Origin: an uncultured Fidelibacterota bacterium
Lineage (GTDB): Bacteria > Fidelibacterota > Marinisomatia > Marinisomatales > TCS55
Reading direction: 5' to 3'
Assembly: GCA_913009735.1 (NCBI GenBank)
Contig: CAJVYU010000010.1
Span: 1 to 46,089, forward strand
Length of the DNA stretch: 46,089 nt
The translations under genes and the position numbers were made by a program. The notes beneath the pieces were generated by a model that saw nothing but the letters and a program-made list of their open reading frames with translations, had not been told where the DNA came from and did no database searches. Positions 8,332 through 16,484 of the stretch are shown in pieces (within the stretch, counting starts at the first letter, position 1; every line of letters starts with the position of its first letter).

Positions 8332-9719
8332 TACTGATGAACTCCCTGTCCCAAGGCATCCAATGCCGCTTCCATGACTGCTTCCGATAACGTTGGATGG
8401 GCGTGGACTGTTGCAGCCAATTCATGCCACGTGGATTCCAGTGCTTTGGCCACACCCAGTTCAGCAATCATTTCCGTTGCTTCTGATCCAATAATGTGTG
8501 CACCCAATAATTCACCATATTTTCCGTCGAATACAAGTTTTACAAATCCAGTCGTATCTCCTGTGGCCATGGCTTTTCCGCTGGCTTTGAAATCAAATTT
8601 CCCTGTCTTTACATCATATCCTTTTTCTTTTGCTTTCTCCTCTGTCAGTCCAATTGATGCCACCTGCGGTTGGCAATATGTGCAACCCGGGATGTTTGAA
8701 TAATCCACTGGAGTCGTATCATACCCGGCTGCATGCTCCGCTGCCACATGACCTTGAGCAGAAGCCACATGAGCCAGCCATGGAGGTCCGGTTACATCAC
8801 CGATGGCATAAATATTAGGCACAGATGTTTGATTATATTCATTAATGGTAATCGCCCCGCGATCCGTAGAAACCCCCACCTTTTCAAGGCCGATATTTTC
8901 AATATTTCCTGTTACACCAACGGCTACCAATGCTAAATCACCTTCAATAGTTTCTTCTTTTCCTTTTCGTTCCAAATGTACTTTTACTTTGGTCTTTAAG
9001 GATTCAATTTTTGAAACTTTTGCTTCGGTATAAATCTTGATTTTTGCCTTTTTAAAATTCCTGGCAAGTTCTCTTGAAACCGATGCATCCTCAACCGGTA
9101 CTATCCTTGGCATCATTTCGATGAGGTGGATTTCAGTTCCAAATTCATTATAAAAATAGGCAAACTCAACACCAATGGCTCCGGAACCAATAATGACCAT
9201 TTTTTTCGGCGGTTTTTCCAGGACCATTGCTTCTTTGGATGAAATGATTCTTTTCCCATCCAATTCCATCCCGGGATAGAATCGCGGCCGACCGCCGGTG
9301 GCAATAATAATTTTTAATGAATTCACCGTTTCTATATTTTTTCCATTTGTGACCTCGATGGATGTATCCGATGATAATTTACCCTCACCTTCAATATGAG
9401 TGATTCCATTTTTCTTCATCAGGTAACCAATCCCCTTTGACAATTGATTTGCAACAGTTCTGCTTCGGGTAATGGTTGTGGAAAAATCAACTGTATATTT
9501 TGGAATCTTAACACCATATTTTTCCGCATTTTTTATATAGTGCAGAACTTCAGCATTTTTTAATAATGCTTTAGTGGGAATACACCCCCAGTTCAGACAA
9601 ATTCCACCCAATTTATCTTTATCGATGATAGCAACTTTTTGGCCAAGTTGCGCTGCTCGGATAGCCGCGACATATCCGCCTGGACCGCCTCCGAGTATAG
9701 CAATATCATAATTCGACAT
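8331..9719 (-). CDS. lpdA: Dihydrolipoyl dehydrogenase (E3)
   Basis: This 462-residue FAD flavoprotein reoxidises the dihydrolipoyl arm of E2 and passes electrons to NAD+. It has the FAD motif GGGPGGYVAA at residues 10-19 and the redox disulfide C41-LNWG-C46. An NAD-binding motif GSGAIGVEFA follows, and the second FAD motif ends in YAIGDVTG. The C-terminal active-site base is HAHPTLSE (H441, E446). It has no fused lipoyl domain. It overlaps folE upstream and lipB downstream by one base each. Confidence 0.97.
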   Translation of the reverse strand: MSNYDIAILGGGPGGYVAAIRAAQLGQKVAIIDKDKLGGICLNWGCIPTKALLKNAEVLHYIKNAEKYGVKIPKYTVDFSTTITRSRTVANQLSKGIGYLMKKNGITHIEGEGKLSSDTSIEVTNGKNIETVNSLKIIIATGGRPRFYPGMELDGKRIISSKEAMVLEKPPKKMVIIGSGAIGVEFAYFYNEFGTEIHLIEMMPRIVPVEDASVSRELARNFKKAKIKIYTEAKVSKIESLKTKVKVHLERKGKEETIEGDLALVAVGVTGNIENIGLEKVGVSTDRGAITINEYNQTSVPNIYAIGDVTGPPWLAHVASAQGHVAAEHAAGYDTTPVDYSNIPGCTYCQPQVASIGLTEEKAKEKGYDVKTGKFDFKASGKAMATGDTTGFVKLVFDGKYGELLGAHIIGSEATEMIAELGVAKALESTWHELAATVHAHPTLSEAVMEAALDALGQGVHQ

Positions 9720-10282
9720 TAAAATTTCTCCTTACTAATAATGCTCAAAAATTCTGCTCGCGTCTCAGCAGATTTACGGAACTGACCCAGCATAGCAGAC
9801 GTCGTGGCAAAACTGTTTTGTTTTTCTACTCCTCTCATCTGCATACATAAATGTCTTCCTTCCATAACAACGCCAACACCGACCGGATCTAATAATTCTT
9901 CAATTGTTTTTGCTATCTGCCCGGTCAAACGTTCCTGAATTTGGAGTCTGCGGGAAAAAACATCCACAATCCGAGGGATTTTGGAGAGTCCAATAATCAT
10001 CTTATTTGGTAAATACCCAACATGGCAACGACCAAAAAAAGGAATCATATGATGTTCGCACATGCTGAAAAATTCAATATCGCGAATAATAATCATCTCA
10101 CTGCAATCTTCTTCAAAAATAGCTTCATTGACAATATCATCCAGATTGGCGCTATATCCTTGGGAAAAGAATTTCCAGGCTTTGGCAACGCGATCAGGCG
10201 TCTTTATTAATCCATCACGCGATGGATCTTCGCCGATCTCTTCCAGCAATTGTTTTGTTAATCCTTTAATATTTTCAATCAT
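9719..10282 (-). CDS. folE: GTP cyclohydrolase I
   Basis: This 187-residue enzyme converts GTP to 7,8-dihydroneopterin triphosphate, the shared precursor of folate, biopterin-like pterins and queuosine. Zinc and active-site residues are visible in [19 protein letters not shown] and in [10 protein letters not shown]. The type IA family length and the [17 protein letters not shown] segment match. It sits between the queuosine-precursor transporter and lpd, with one-base overlaps on both sides. With the PTPS-like gene two positions upstream it forms a pterin sub-pathway. Confidence 0.97.
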   Translation of the reverse strand: MIENIKGLTKQLLEEIGEDPSRDGLIKTPDRVAKAWKFFSQGYSANLDDIVNEAIFEEDCSEMIIIRDIEFFSMCEHHMIPFFGRCHVGYLPNKMIIGLSKIPRIVDVFSRRLQIQERLTGQIAKTIEELLDPVGVGVVMEGRHLCMQMRGVEKQNSFATTSAMLGQFRKSAETRAEFLSIISKEKF

Positions 10283-10983
10283 TAGATTGCCTCCTCAGCA
10301 AAAGTGTGATGACCCCATTTTTTTTCATCCGGATCATCATGTACTTTTTCTTTTAATGCCCATACTCCTAAATAAAAAAACGGTGTATCAGCCAGTGCAA
10401 ATAAAACCTTGAACAAAAAGCCATTCACCAGCAATGCGTTAAATCTTGACCACTCTATTGCACCCGTAATACACAGTAATAAAAGAACGGCTGATGTATC
10501 CACCAACTGAGATATGATTGTGGATCCGTTATTTCTCAGCCAGAGGTGTTTACCCTTAGTTAACCGCTTCCAAAAATGAAAAATTCGAATATCTATAAAC
10601 TGGGCTGTTAAATACGCGATCATGGATGCAAACACAGCATATCCATACAAGCCAAACACTTTATGAAATGTGTCACCACTTACGGGGGACCATTCCGTTG
10701 ATGTCATGGCATCCGCCAGCAATACAACACATAAAACAAATATACTCGCCACAAAACCGCTGACGACTATTTGATCTGCTTTTTTCTTGCCATACAATTC
10801 TGAAATAAGATCCGTACATAAAAAGGTTACCGGATAAGGAAGAATCCCGACAGATAACTCGAAGGTATACCATCCAAATGGGGACCAGGTAAAAAACTTC
10901 TGGAAGATGAGGTTGGCGCTTATTAGCGAAGCGATAAAAATTCCAGCAAAAATCAGATATAACCGGTTTTTAAAATCCATCAA
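10282..10983 (-). CDS. Queuosine precursor transporter (YhhQ/COG1738 family)
   Basis: This 233-residue membrane protein has about six hydrophobic helices. Family features include the N-terminal [24 protein letters not shown] segment and the central Y-x-T-A-Q-F-x-D-I-x-I-F-H-F-W-K motif ([18 protein letters not shown]). Proteins of this family import queuine-pathway precursors such as preQ0 or preQ1. The start overlaps the PTPS-like gene by 4 bases and the stop overlaps folE. A salvage role for tRNA modification fits, although the neighbouring FolE and PTPS-like enzymes could also supply precursors de novo. Confidence 0.9.
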   Translation of the reverse strand: MMDFKNRLYLIFAGIFIASLISANLIFQKFFTWSPFGWYTFELSVGILPYPVTFLCTDLISELYGKKKADQIVVSGFVASIFVLCVVLLADAMTSTEWSPVSGDTFHKVFGLYGYAVFASMIAYLTAQFIDIRIFHFWKRLTKGKHLWLRNNGSTIISQLVDTSAVLLLLCITGAIEWSRFNALLVNGFLFKVLFALADTPFFYLGVWALKEKVHDDPDEKKWGHHTFAEEAI

Positions 10984-11390
10984 CAGTAGTCCGGACCATA
11001 ATAATCTGTTTTTATAGTCGGCGTTTCGATTAATCGTACACGATGTAGTTTTACATTTTTAAGTTTTGGTTCAATCATTTCCCATATAAATACAACCATA
11101 TTTTCTGATGAGGGTTGTTTACCTGCGAACCACGGTATATCCTTTTCAATTTGGGAATGATCCATTACGCTAATGACACTTTCCTTTACTATTTTTTTTA
11201 AATGATTCAAATCGACAATAAATCCTGTCTCATGGGTTATTTTACCTTTAACAGTTACTTCCAAAGTGTAATTGTGTCCATGGACTTTGGCATCATCGCC
11301 AAAAACCTGATTATTTTTTTCTTCAGACCAGTTTTTATGCCCATATTGATGAGCAGCACAAAAATGGAATGATTTTGTTAAAAATTGCAT
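10980..11390 (-). CDS. 6-pyruvoyl-tetrahydropterin synthase/QueD-like enzyme, Cys-less
   Basis: This 136-residue protein belongs to the PTPS/QueD tunnelling fold. Zinc ligands H14 (CAAHQY), H37 and H39 (VHGHNY) are present, as are the catalytic DH pair (VMDHSQ) and a late glutamate (IETPTIKT). The usual catalytic cysteine before HGH is absent: the loop is FGDDAKVHGH, with D33 at the position of Cys in QueD (CxxxHGH) or Glu in PTPS-III (ExxxHGH). It may be a PTPS-III-like side-chain lyase in folate synthesis or a variant QueD. It is the first gene of the run. No clear ribosome site is seen before the ATG at 11390. Confidence 0.8.
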   Translation of the reverse strand: MQFLTKSFHFCAAHQYGHKNWSEEKNNQVFGDDAKVHGHNYTLEVTVKGKITHETGFIVDLNHLKKIVKESVISVMDHSQIEKDIPWFAGKQPSSENMVVFIWEMIEPKLKNVKLHRVRLIETPTIKTDYYGPDYC

Positions 11391-11765
11391 ATTATCTATT
11401 TGTAGGATACAATTATTATTAAGTATTCAATTTAGTCATGATCGTAAAGTCCGCAAAACGTTTCCAAAATGAAAAATATATAACCTGGATTAGCGATAGC
11501 GTTCATTAGAAAGAAAATATTTGTCACAAGTACAGAAATAAGTGCGGATAATAGAATTATGCTGGCGTTTTATGCTCGATACTACTCCAAACTTCTTTGC
11601 TATCGAAACTGCACTATTGCAAAGCTGGTTCATCCTATGGAATAATTAATTCTGGAAAGATTACTCATAAAATAATGGCATATTCCACAGGGTGAATTAA
11701 TGATAAAAGACCTTCGCAAAATCTATTGCACAAATTAAAAAAGGTTTTGTAAAGATCTCTATAAA
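11391..11765. other. Non-coding spacer with no recognised gene
   Basis: These 375 bases separate nth from the PTPS-like gene. They should hold the promoter of the eight-gene operon and the end of the nth transcript. I see no convincing hairpin terminator or strong promoter. A stop-to-stop frame of about 54 codons ending in LVHPME lies on the plus strand but has no start and no recognisable relatives. Confidence 0.4.
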
Positions 11766-12410
11766 TTACGCCATACTGGAAGGACATAAATCAGAAAGTG
11801 AACACATACTGCATTGGGGTCTTCTGGCAATACAAACAGCTCTTCCGTGATCAATGATCATATGGGTTAATCTGATCCAATCCTTTTTATCAAAGATATC
11901 CATACATTCCATTTCAATCTTTTTTGGATCTTTTGATGTTGTCAGCCCCAGTAGATTCATAATCCTCACCATATGGGTATCTATAACCATGGATGGTACA
12001 TCATATACTTCGCCCAACACACAATTAGCCGTTTTTCTCCCTACTCCCGGCAGTGTTAACAAATTTTCCATATTATCAGGAACGACGCCATGATATTCTT
12101 CCACAATCATTAAGTTGGCACCTTGAATACTTTTGGCTTTTTGATTGTGATACCCACAAGAATGAATATCTACAGCTAATTCATTAACATCCGCATAAGC
12201 GAACGCTTCGGGTGTTTTATATTTTTTAAATAATTCCGGCGTAACTTGATTTACACGACGATCAGTACATTGAGCTGATAGAATGGTAGATACCAAAATT
12301 TCATGCGGATTGGAATATTTTAATGAACATCTTGCTCTTGGATAGATTTTTTTTAACTGCTCTACAATTGCCGCAGCTCGTTTAGCCTTACGGGCTTTGT
12401 CTTCTTTCAT
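11766..12410 (-). CDS. nth: Endonuclease III (DNA glycosylase/AP lyase)
   Basis: This 214-residue base-excision repair enzyme removes oxidised pyrimidines and cleaves the abasic site. The helix-hairpin-helix reads LPGVGRKTANC with catalytic K126, followed by the essential D144 (MVIDTHMVRI). The C-terminal [4Fe-4S] cluster is C193-x6-C200-x2-C203-x5-C209. Length is standard. Its ATG overlaps the stop of the upstream receiver-like gene by one base, so it is the last gene of a five-gene minus-strand cluster. Confidence 0.97.
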   Translation of the reverse strand: MKEDKARKAKRAAAIVEQLKKIYPRARCSLKYSNPHEILVSTILSAQCTDRRVNQVTPELFKKYKTPEAFAYADVNELAVDIHSCGYHNQKAKSIQGANLMIVEEYHGVVPDNMENLLTLPGVGRKTANCVLGEVYDVPSMVIDTHMVRIMNLLGLTTSKDPKKIEMECMDIFDKKDWIRLTHMIIDHGRAVCIARRPQCSMCSLSDLCPSSMA

Positions 12411-12739
12411 TAATTCGTAATAAAGGTAGACAGATTCTTAACTAACGATGATTTCGGTAAAATAACATTACAGCCGGCTGTTCTGAATTTGTTATGTTTT
12501 TCTTTCAAAATCTGTTTCATGTACCCGATCAATTTTGTATCCGCATTAAGCAATGCTAACTGATGTACGAAAAACTCATTCCCGGTTTCTTTATGATCCA
12601 AATCAATGATTAATAAATTCGTTTTTTCAGGAACATCAGTGACTTTTTCATAAAATTCAAACGTCGAATCCAGCTCTGTTAGTTTAGCGGATACTTTTGT
12701 CCCCAATTCAAAATCTTTTATGAATAATCCTACATGCAT
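12410..12739 (-). CDS. Small protein resembling a degenerate receiver domain
   Basis: The ATG at 12739 gives 109 residues (MHVGLFIKDFELG...); a longer TTG start at 12769 is possible but would overlap the upstream frame. The layout suggests a small α/β protein: β1 HVGLFIKDF, β3 NLLIIDLDH with an aspartate cluster like a phospho-acceptor site, β4 DTKLIGYM and β5 CNVILPKS with a lysine near the usual K position. That pattern resembles a response-regulator receiver, but the N-terminal acidic pair is missing. It overlaps nth. A role is not known, and the receiver comparison is only by eye. Confidence 0.55.
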   Translation of the reverse strand: MHVGLFIKDFELGTKVSAKLTELDSTFEFYEKVTDVPEKTNLLIIDLDHKETGNEFFVHQLALLNADTKLIGYMKQILKEKHNKFRTAGCNVILPKSSLVKNLSTFITN

Positions 12740-12758
12740 AATCAAACCAATCCCGGAA

Positions 12759-12941
12759 TTAAACCCCAATCAAATTTTTATTCTGTAAATGAAAAAAACG
12801 TACAAAAAGTTGACTCAACCGCCGGATCAGCCTTCTATCTTTAAAATAATAATCGAACCACAAATCTTCCCAGTCTTCGCTGACCTCAGAATAATCCTCT
12901 TTAGGATATGCTTTCAATCCCATTAAATACAATATTTCCAT
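12759..12941 (-). CDS. Hypothetical 60-residue protein
   Basis: The preferred ATG at 12941 follows a GGGGA ribosome site; a GTG at 12959 would overlap the upstream MBL stop. The protein (MEILYLMGLKAYPKEDYSEV...) is short, with an acidic middle (SEDWEDLWFDYYF) and a basic C-terminal helix (KDRRLIRRLSQLFVRFFHLQ). No family is recognised. It is tightly packed between the metallo-hydrolase and the receiver-like gene, which supports expression as part of the cluster. Confidence 0.5.
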   Translation of the reverse strand: MEILYLMGLKAYPKEDYSEVSEDWEDLWFDYYFKDRRLIRRLSQLFVRFFHLQNKNLIGV

Positions 12942-12951
12942 TTTTCCCCGA

Positions 12952-13800
12952 TCATTCACTGATGATTATCGATTCTTTCATTCTGTAATGTTTACCGTCA
13001 TATTGTACTTTAGCCGCTTGGAATACAGGATCGTGTTCGAAAAATATGATCCATTCTTCTTCAACGATATTAGGTAGAATTTTACGTTTTTCCCGAACGG
13101 TCCGGACAGGTTGAATATCATATGCCATGACCCAGGGAAGAGGTATATGAGCAGCCATGGGAATGAGATCCGCCATGTAGATCAATTTTTGAGAAGAATC
13201 ACAAATGATGGGATGCATCATTCCTGTGGTGTGTCCGTATGTCAAGTATTGCTCAATACCCGGGAGAAAAGATTCTTTTCCATCCACAAAATGAATCATA
13301 CCATTTTCAGCTAAAACGGACCAATCATCGGTCATAAAACTGCCTGCATCCTTCTCAGTGGGAGAATTTGCAAGTTCCCAATTTTCCTTCTGCATCCAAT
13401 AGGTTGCATTAGGGAAAACAGGTTCAATCTTTCCATTAACATTCTTTGTATTTCCACCTACATGATCAAAATGAAGATGTGTGCAAATTACATCCGTAAT
13501 ATCATCCGGGGTATATCTGTATTTGGTTAATGATTTTTCTAAATTGAGATTTTTTAACTCAATACAATAAATATCTTTGAATTTTTCCTGCCACTTTGTT
13601 CCATTTCCTGTGTCAACAATTATTTTATGTTCATCGCTGACCAACAGTAATGACCGTGTCACCATGGAAATACGGTTGTGATCATCAGCAGGAGCCTTTT
13701 TCTCCCATAATGGTTTTGGAATAATACCAAACATAGCTCCGCCGTCCAGGGCAAATTCGCTGGTTTCAATACTATATAATTTATAGGGTCCGATTTTCAT
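12952..13800 (-). CDS. Metallo-β-lactamase-fold hydrolase
   Basis: This 282-residue protein carries the dinuclear metal motif T-H108-L-H110-F-D112-H113 and further family elements: IIVDTGNGTKW before it, YGHTTGMM near residue 193 and a late FFEHDP histidine. The layout resembles lactonase-like (AHL-lactonase/AttM) members more than β-lactamases or RNases. There is no signal peptide, so it is probably cytoplasmic. The substrate is unknown. Its start overlaps the preceding gene by 4 bases (ATGA). Confidence 0.85.
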   Translation of the reverse strand: MKIGPYKLYSIETSEFALDGGAMFGIIPKPLWEKKAPADDHNRISMVTRSLLLVSDEHKIIVDTGNGTKWQEKFKDIYCIELKNLNLEKSLTKYRYTPDDITDVICTHLHFDHVGGNTKNVNGKIEPVFPNATYWMQKENWELANSPTEKDAGSFMTDDWSVLAENGMIHFVDGKESFLPGIEQYLTYGHTTGMMHPIICDSSQKLIYMADLIPMAAHIPLPWVMAYDIQPVRTVREKRKILPNIVEEEWIIFFEHDPVFQAAKVQYDGKHYRMKESIIISE

Positions 13801-14750
13801 GATTTTTTGACGATGAAGTTAATGCAGTCAGCTATTTGTTGAAATGAATCTGATCCAACATTTTTTGCAATACCTCGCAATGCTTCCAGTTGCACAATTT
13901 GGTTTATTGCTTCGTCGGGTAGATTATTTTTTACAATCGATTCAGCAATATCAATAAAATACCGTCCTCCATGCAAATTATATTTTTCCAGTTCATCGGT
14001 TGAACCATTTTTATTTGTTACCGGATTGATGCGCTGCATAGTTAACCACTTGGAAATTGCATTTTTATATGTATTGATACGTACATAATCACCTTCCCAC
14101 AACCTCATTATAGCTGAAAATAGTGGAATAGTTTTTAGTTGATCCGGTGTTAGTATTTGATAAATAAGCGTTTCCGGATTCAAATCAGCCTCATCTGATA
14201 CGGATACTAAATCGCATTTGAATATTTCTAAAATCATGCATCTTGCATAAGACCATAACTCTTTTTCGTCCTGATGAAAATAATAACTGCGTATCCAGTG
14301 AAATGTGAACAACCCAAGATCATCAACGTTATGAATTGCCAATTCTGCCAATAATTCTAAAATTGCATGTGAATTATTTGATGCCATTATTTGTTTGGCC
14401 GTTTCTGTTTCCGCTCGATCCCGATCCCCTGTCATTACTGCATGTTCAATTTCATCAGTAAAAACAGTTAATCCAATCCCGTCAGCTTTAACTTTTACCC
14501 ATAGGGATTCATCATCATTCCGCGTTGGAAAACTATTAATAATAAATTTCGAAAATTGATAAAGGTCATTTGAAGGATTATCAATGTCATCTCCGATTAT
14601 ATTTTTTACTGCATTGAGTAAAATAATCGGATGTTCTTTTGGAGGATTAATATGATCTATTTTTACAGCTTGTTTAAATAAATCTGAAAGAGATTGAACC
14701 AGGTCTTTTCCATTCACCTTGTCAGGTTGAATAGAGTTTATACTTGCCAT
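13797..14750 (-). CDS. Hypothetical 317-residue soluble protein
   Basis: I do not recognise the family. The sequence is largely helical with no signal peptide or membrane segment, and has a histidine/tryptophan-rich stretch around residues 155-180 (AIHNVDDLGLFTFHW, YYFHQDEKELWSYARCM). It is the first gene of the cluster ending in nth, overlapping the metallo-hydrolase by 4 bases. The MITE-like element at 14798-14978 and a degenerate extra end at 14757-14790 lie directly upstream of its start, so its promoter must be within or beyond repeat sequence. Confidence 0.75.
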   Translation of the reverse strand: MASINSIQPDKVNGKDLVQSLSDLFKQAVKIDHINPPKEHPIILLNAVKNIIGDDIDNPSNDLYQFSKFIINSFPTRNDDESLWVKVKADGIGLTVFTDEIEHAVMTGDRDRAETETAKQIMASNNSHAILELLAELAIHNVDDLGLFTFHWIRSYYFHQDEKELWSYARCMILEIFKCDLVSVSDEADLNPETLIYQILTPDQLKTIPLFSAIMRLWEGDYVRINTYKNAISKWLTMQRINPVTNKNGSTDELEKYNLHGGRYFIDIAESIVKNNLPDEAINQIVQLEALRGIAKNVGSDSFQQIADCINFIVKKS

Positions 14751-14756
14751 TATGAA

Positions 14757-14790
14757 ATATTCCGGCGGATATTAATCGTATGATTGCAAA
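14757..14790. repeat. Degenerate copy of the MITE left end
   Basis: ATTCCGGCGGATATTAATCG and the following bases resemble the left end of the adjacent element (ACTCCGGC-ATACATTAGTCGTATCAAAG), with small gaps and substitutions. It looks like an older fragment of the same family beside the intact copy. Confidence 0.4.
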
Positions 14791-14797
14791 GCTACAT

Positions 14798-14978
14798 TAT
14801 ATTACTCCGGCATACATTAGTCGTATCAAAGATAACACAATACTACTTGTCATCGCGAGGCGTGGAGCAACGAAGCGATCTCCTTGATACCGCAGCCTTT
14901 AGGAGATTGCTTTGTCGCTCGTTCCTCTCTCCGCGCAATGACAATATTATTACGACTAACCAGCGCCGGAGTAATATA
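14798..14978. mobile_element. MITE-like hairpin element, copy 1
   Basis: This 181-bp element has perfect 14-bp terminal inverted repeats, TATATTACTCCGGC and GCCGGAGTAATATA. Inside, the two halves are also imperfectly complementary (TTGTCATCGCGAG with CGCGCAATGACAA; the GGAGCAACGAAGCGATCTCC segment with GGAGATTGCTTTGTCGCTCG), so the whole folds into one long hairpin. A copy differing at only five positions lies at 41024-41199. It encodes no transposase and must be moved in trans. The CATCGCGAG...CGATCTCC core resembles a palindromic repeat common in many bacterial genomes. Confidence 0.88.
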
Positions 14979-15120
14979 TATCTTTAAATCTCTTAGCAAT
15001 AAAATATAAAATGTAATTATGTAAAACGTAAAAAAAACTGCTGAATCATGGTCTGTTATTAAATAATTACGAAAAATCATCCGTTTCAATTTTAAACCGG
15101 TATTGGATAATGGGTATTTA

Positions 15121-15200
15121 CGACCTGCCCCTGCCGGCCCCAATATAAATAATTTTGAGGTGGCCATGCCTACATTCCATTTCGGCAGACAGGCAGGCGG
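15121..15200. repeat. GC-rich imperfect inverted repeat
   Basis: CCTGCCCCTGCCGG (15124-15137) and CGGCAGACAGGCAGG (15183-15197) can pair imperfectly across about 45 bases. The GC content is clearly above the surrounding AT-rich spacer. It may be another intergenic repeat remnant. The spacer from 14979 to 15229 holds nothing else that I recognise. Confidence 0.35.
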
Positions 15201-15229
15201 GCGACTATCTATCACCAAATTAATAATGA

Positions 15230-15925
15230 TTATTCTGTCTTTTCAGAAGATTTTAAACCAAGGTTTACAAATATACGAAATGAAATTCCTGTTAAACGGG
15301 AATATTCGGTTGGAAGACCTGACCCTGGATCTATATGGGGTGTATCGCCATACCTCCTGTTCAAATTAGCATCATTTTTTACTTTATCATTCCAATTTAA
15401 ATCAAACAGGTTTGTTATGGGCATCGAATTAAAATCATGGTTGTACCCAATCTCATACCCCCATTTTTTATTAGGCTGGCCACCCAATAAAAATCCTATT
15501 CGTGTACTAGTGCCATCCGTTATCCCTTTGGGAATATACATCATCCGCAGCCCCCACCAGGAAATAGCTCCCTGACTGTCTCCCTTGCTGGGTCGCTGCT
15601 TGAATTTATAATAGGTAAAATCAGAATTATAATTTGGATTCAGGCTCCAGGCTAAATTCAATACATCCCATTTATTTTTTCTGGAATATAAAATTCTACT
15701 GTAATCAATTCCCGTCCCATAGATTGGTAAGCCAACGCGTAAGCCTATATCACTTTTATCGGATAAACCATATCGATACCAAAGATATGGAAAAACATTT
15801 TCTGCTGACCAGCTCCATCCATATTTTTTTTCACCCATTTCCATTCGCGTTGTGCTCACGGTGGGATGTGTAGCACAACCACCAAGAAATATTGCTATGG
15901 AAATGATCAATAGCCTGTTAGTCAT
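15230..15925 (-). CDS. Predicted outer-membrane lipoprotein
   Basis: This 231-residue protein starts with a lipoprotein signal peptide whose lipobox is LGGC (C17). The mature part is rich in aromatic residues and alternating patterns (YLWYRYGLSDKSDIGLRVGLPIYGTG, TRIGFLLGGQPNKKWGYEIGYNHDF), which suggests a small β-barrel or β-sheet envelope protein. No named family is recognised. Its start overlaps the stop of the CBS-domain gene by one base. Confidence 0.7.
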   Translation of the reverse strand: MTNRLLIISIAIFLGGCATHPTVSTTRMEMGEKKYGWSWSAENVFPYLWYRYGLSDKSDIGLRVGLPIYGTGIDYSRILYSRKNKWDVLNLAWSLNPNYNSDFTYYKFKQRPSKGDSQGAISWWGLRMMYIPKGITDGTSTRIGFLLGGQPNKKWGYEIGYNHDFNSMPITNLFDLNWNDKVKNDANLNRRYGDTPHIDPGSGLPTEYSRLTGISFRIFVNLGLKSSEKTE

Positions 15926-16464
15926 TAACCTCCTTCAGGCTTGTCAAAACCTTCACGTTGGTGTAACGGAGGTAAATTTAAAACTTCATCACTCAATGTA
16001 TAAGCGACTTGTTGAACAATATCAACCAACGAAACGACTCCAACTGACTTTTTATTATCATCGACGATGGGAACATGCCTGAAACCGCTGAAAACCATTA
16101 TATTTAACGCATATGCGACCGCATCTTCCTTTTTTAAATATTCCGGATTACTACTCATATAATCACCTACAACTTCTTTAGTAAAGTCCAGACCTTTACC
16201 GGTGATCTTGAGCAAAATATCTCTTTCCGTCATTATGCCAATCAACTTGTTTTTATCTTCGACCAATAGACAACCAATTGATTTATCCTGTAAATTTATA
16301 ACTGCTTCTTTTATTGATGTTTCGCTGGATACAACAATCGGTTGAGACAATTTCAGAGTGGATAAGGGGGCATCTAAAGTCACACCCTCATTAATTCCGT
16401 GTGATTCCGATTGCTCCAATTCGTCCATGCGGGCTAATTCATCATCAAATTGATCTTCCTGCAT
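15925..16464 (-). CDS. Tandem CBS-domain protein
   Basis: With the ATG at 16464 the protein has 179 residues; an upstream start at 16488 is possible, but a strong ribosome site (AAGGAGGG) stands 7 bases before 16464. After an acidic N-terminus come two CBS motifs: ETSIKEAVINLQDKSIGCLL to GIMTERDILLKI, then EDAVAYALNIMVFSGFRHVP to GVVSLVDIVQQV. CBS pairs bind adenine nucleotides and act as energy or redox sensors. No effector domain is attached. The gene lies between a secreted protein and a lipoprotein. Confidence 0.88.
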   Translation of the reverse strand: MQEDQFDDELARMDELEQSESHGINEGVTLDAPLSTLKLSQPIVVSSETSIKEAVINLQDKSIGCLLVEDKNKLIGIMTERDILLKITGKGLDFTKEVVGDYMSSNPEYLKKEDAVAYALNIMVFSGFRHVPIVDDNKKSVGVVSLVDIVQQVAYTLSDEVLNLPPLHQREGFDKPEGG

Positions 16465-16484
16465 AACCTTTCCCTCCTTTTTAA

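Noticed and set aside
11391-11765. Stop-to-stop frame ending in LVHPME
   Set aside because: No start codon at the beginning, no ribosome site, and no recognised family; treated as spacer.
14850-15218. 122-residue minus-strand frame
   Set aside because: It runs through the MITE-like element and the GC-rich repeat; the composition reflects repeat DNA, and similar frames are common in such elements.
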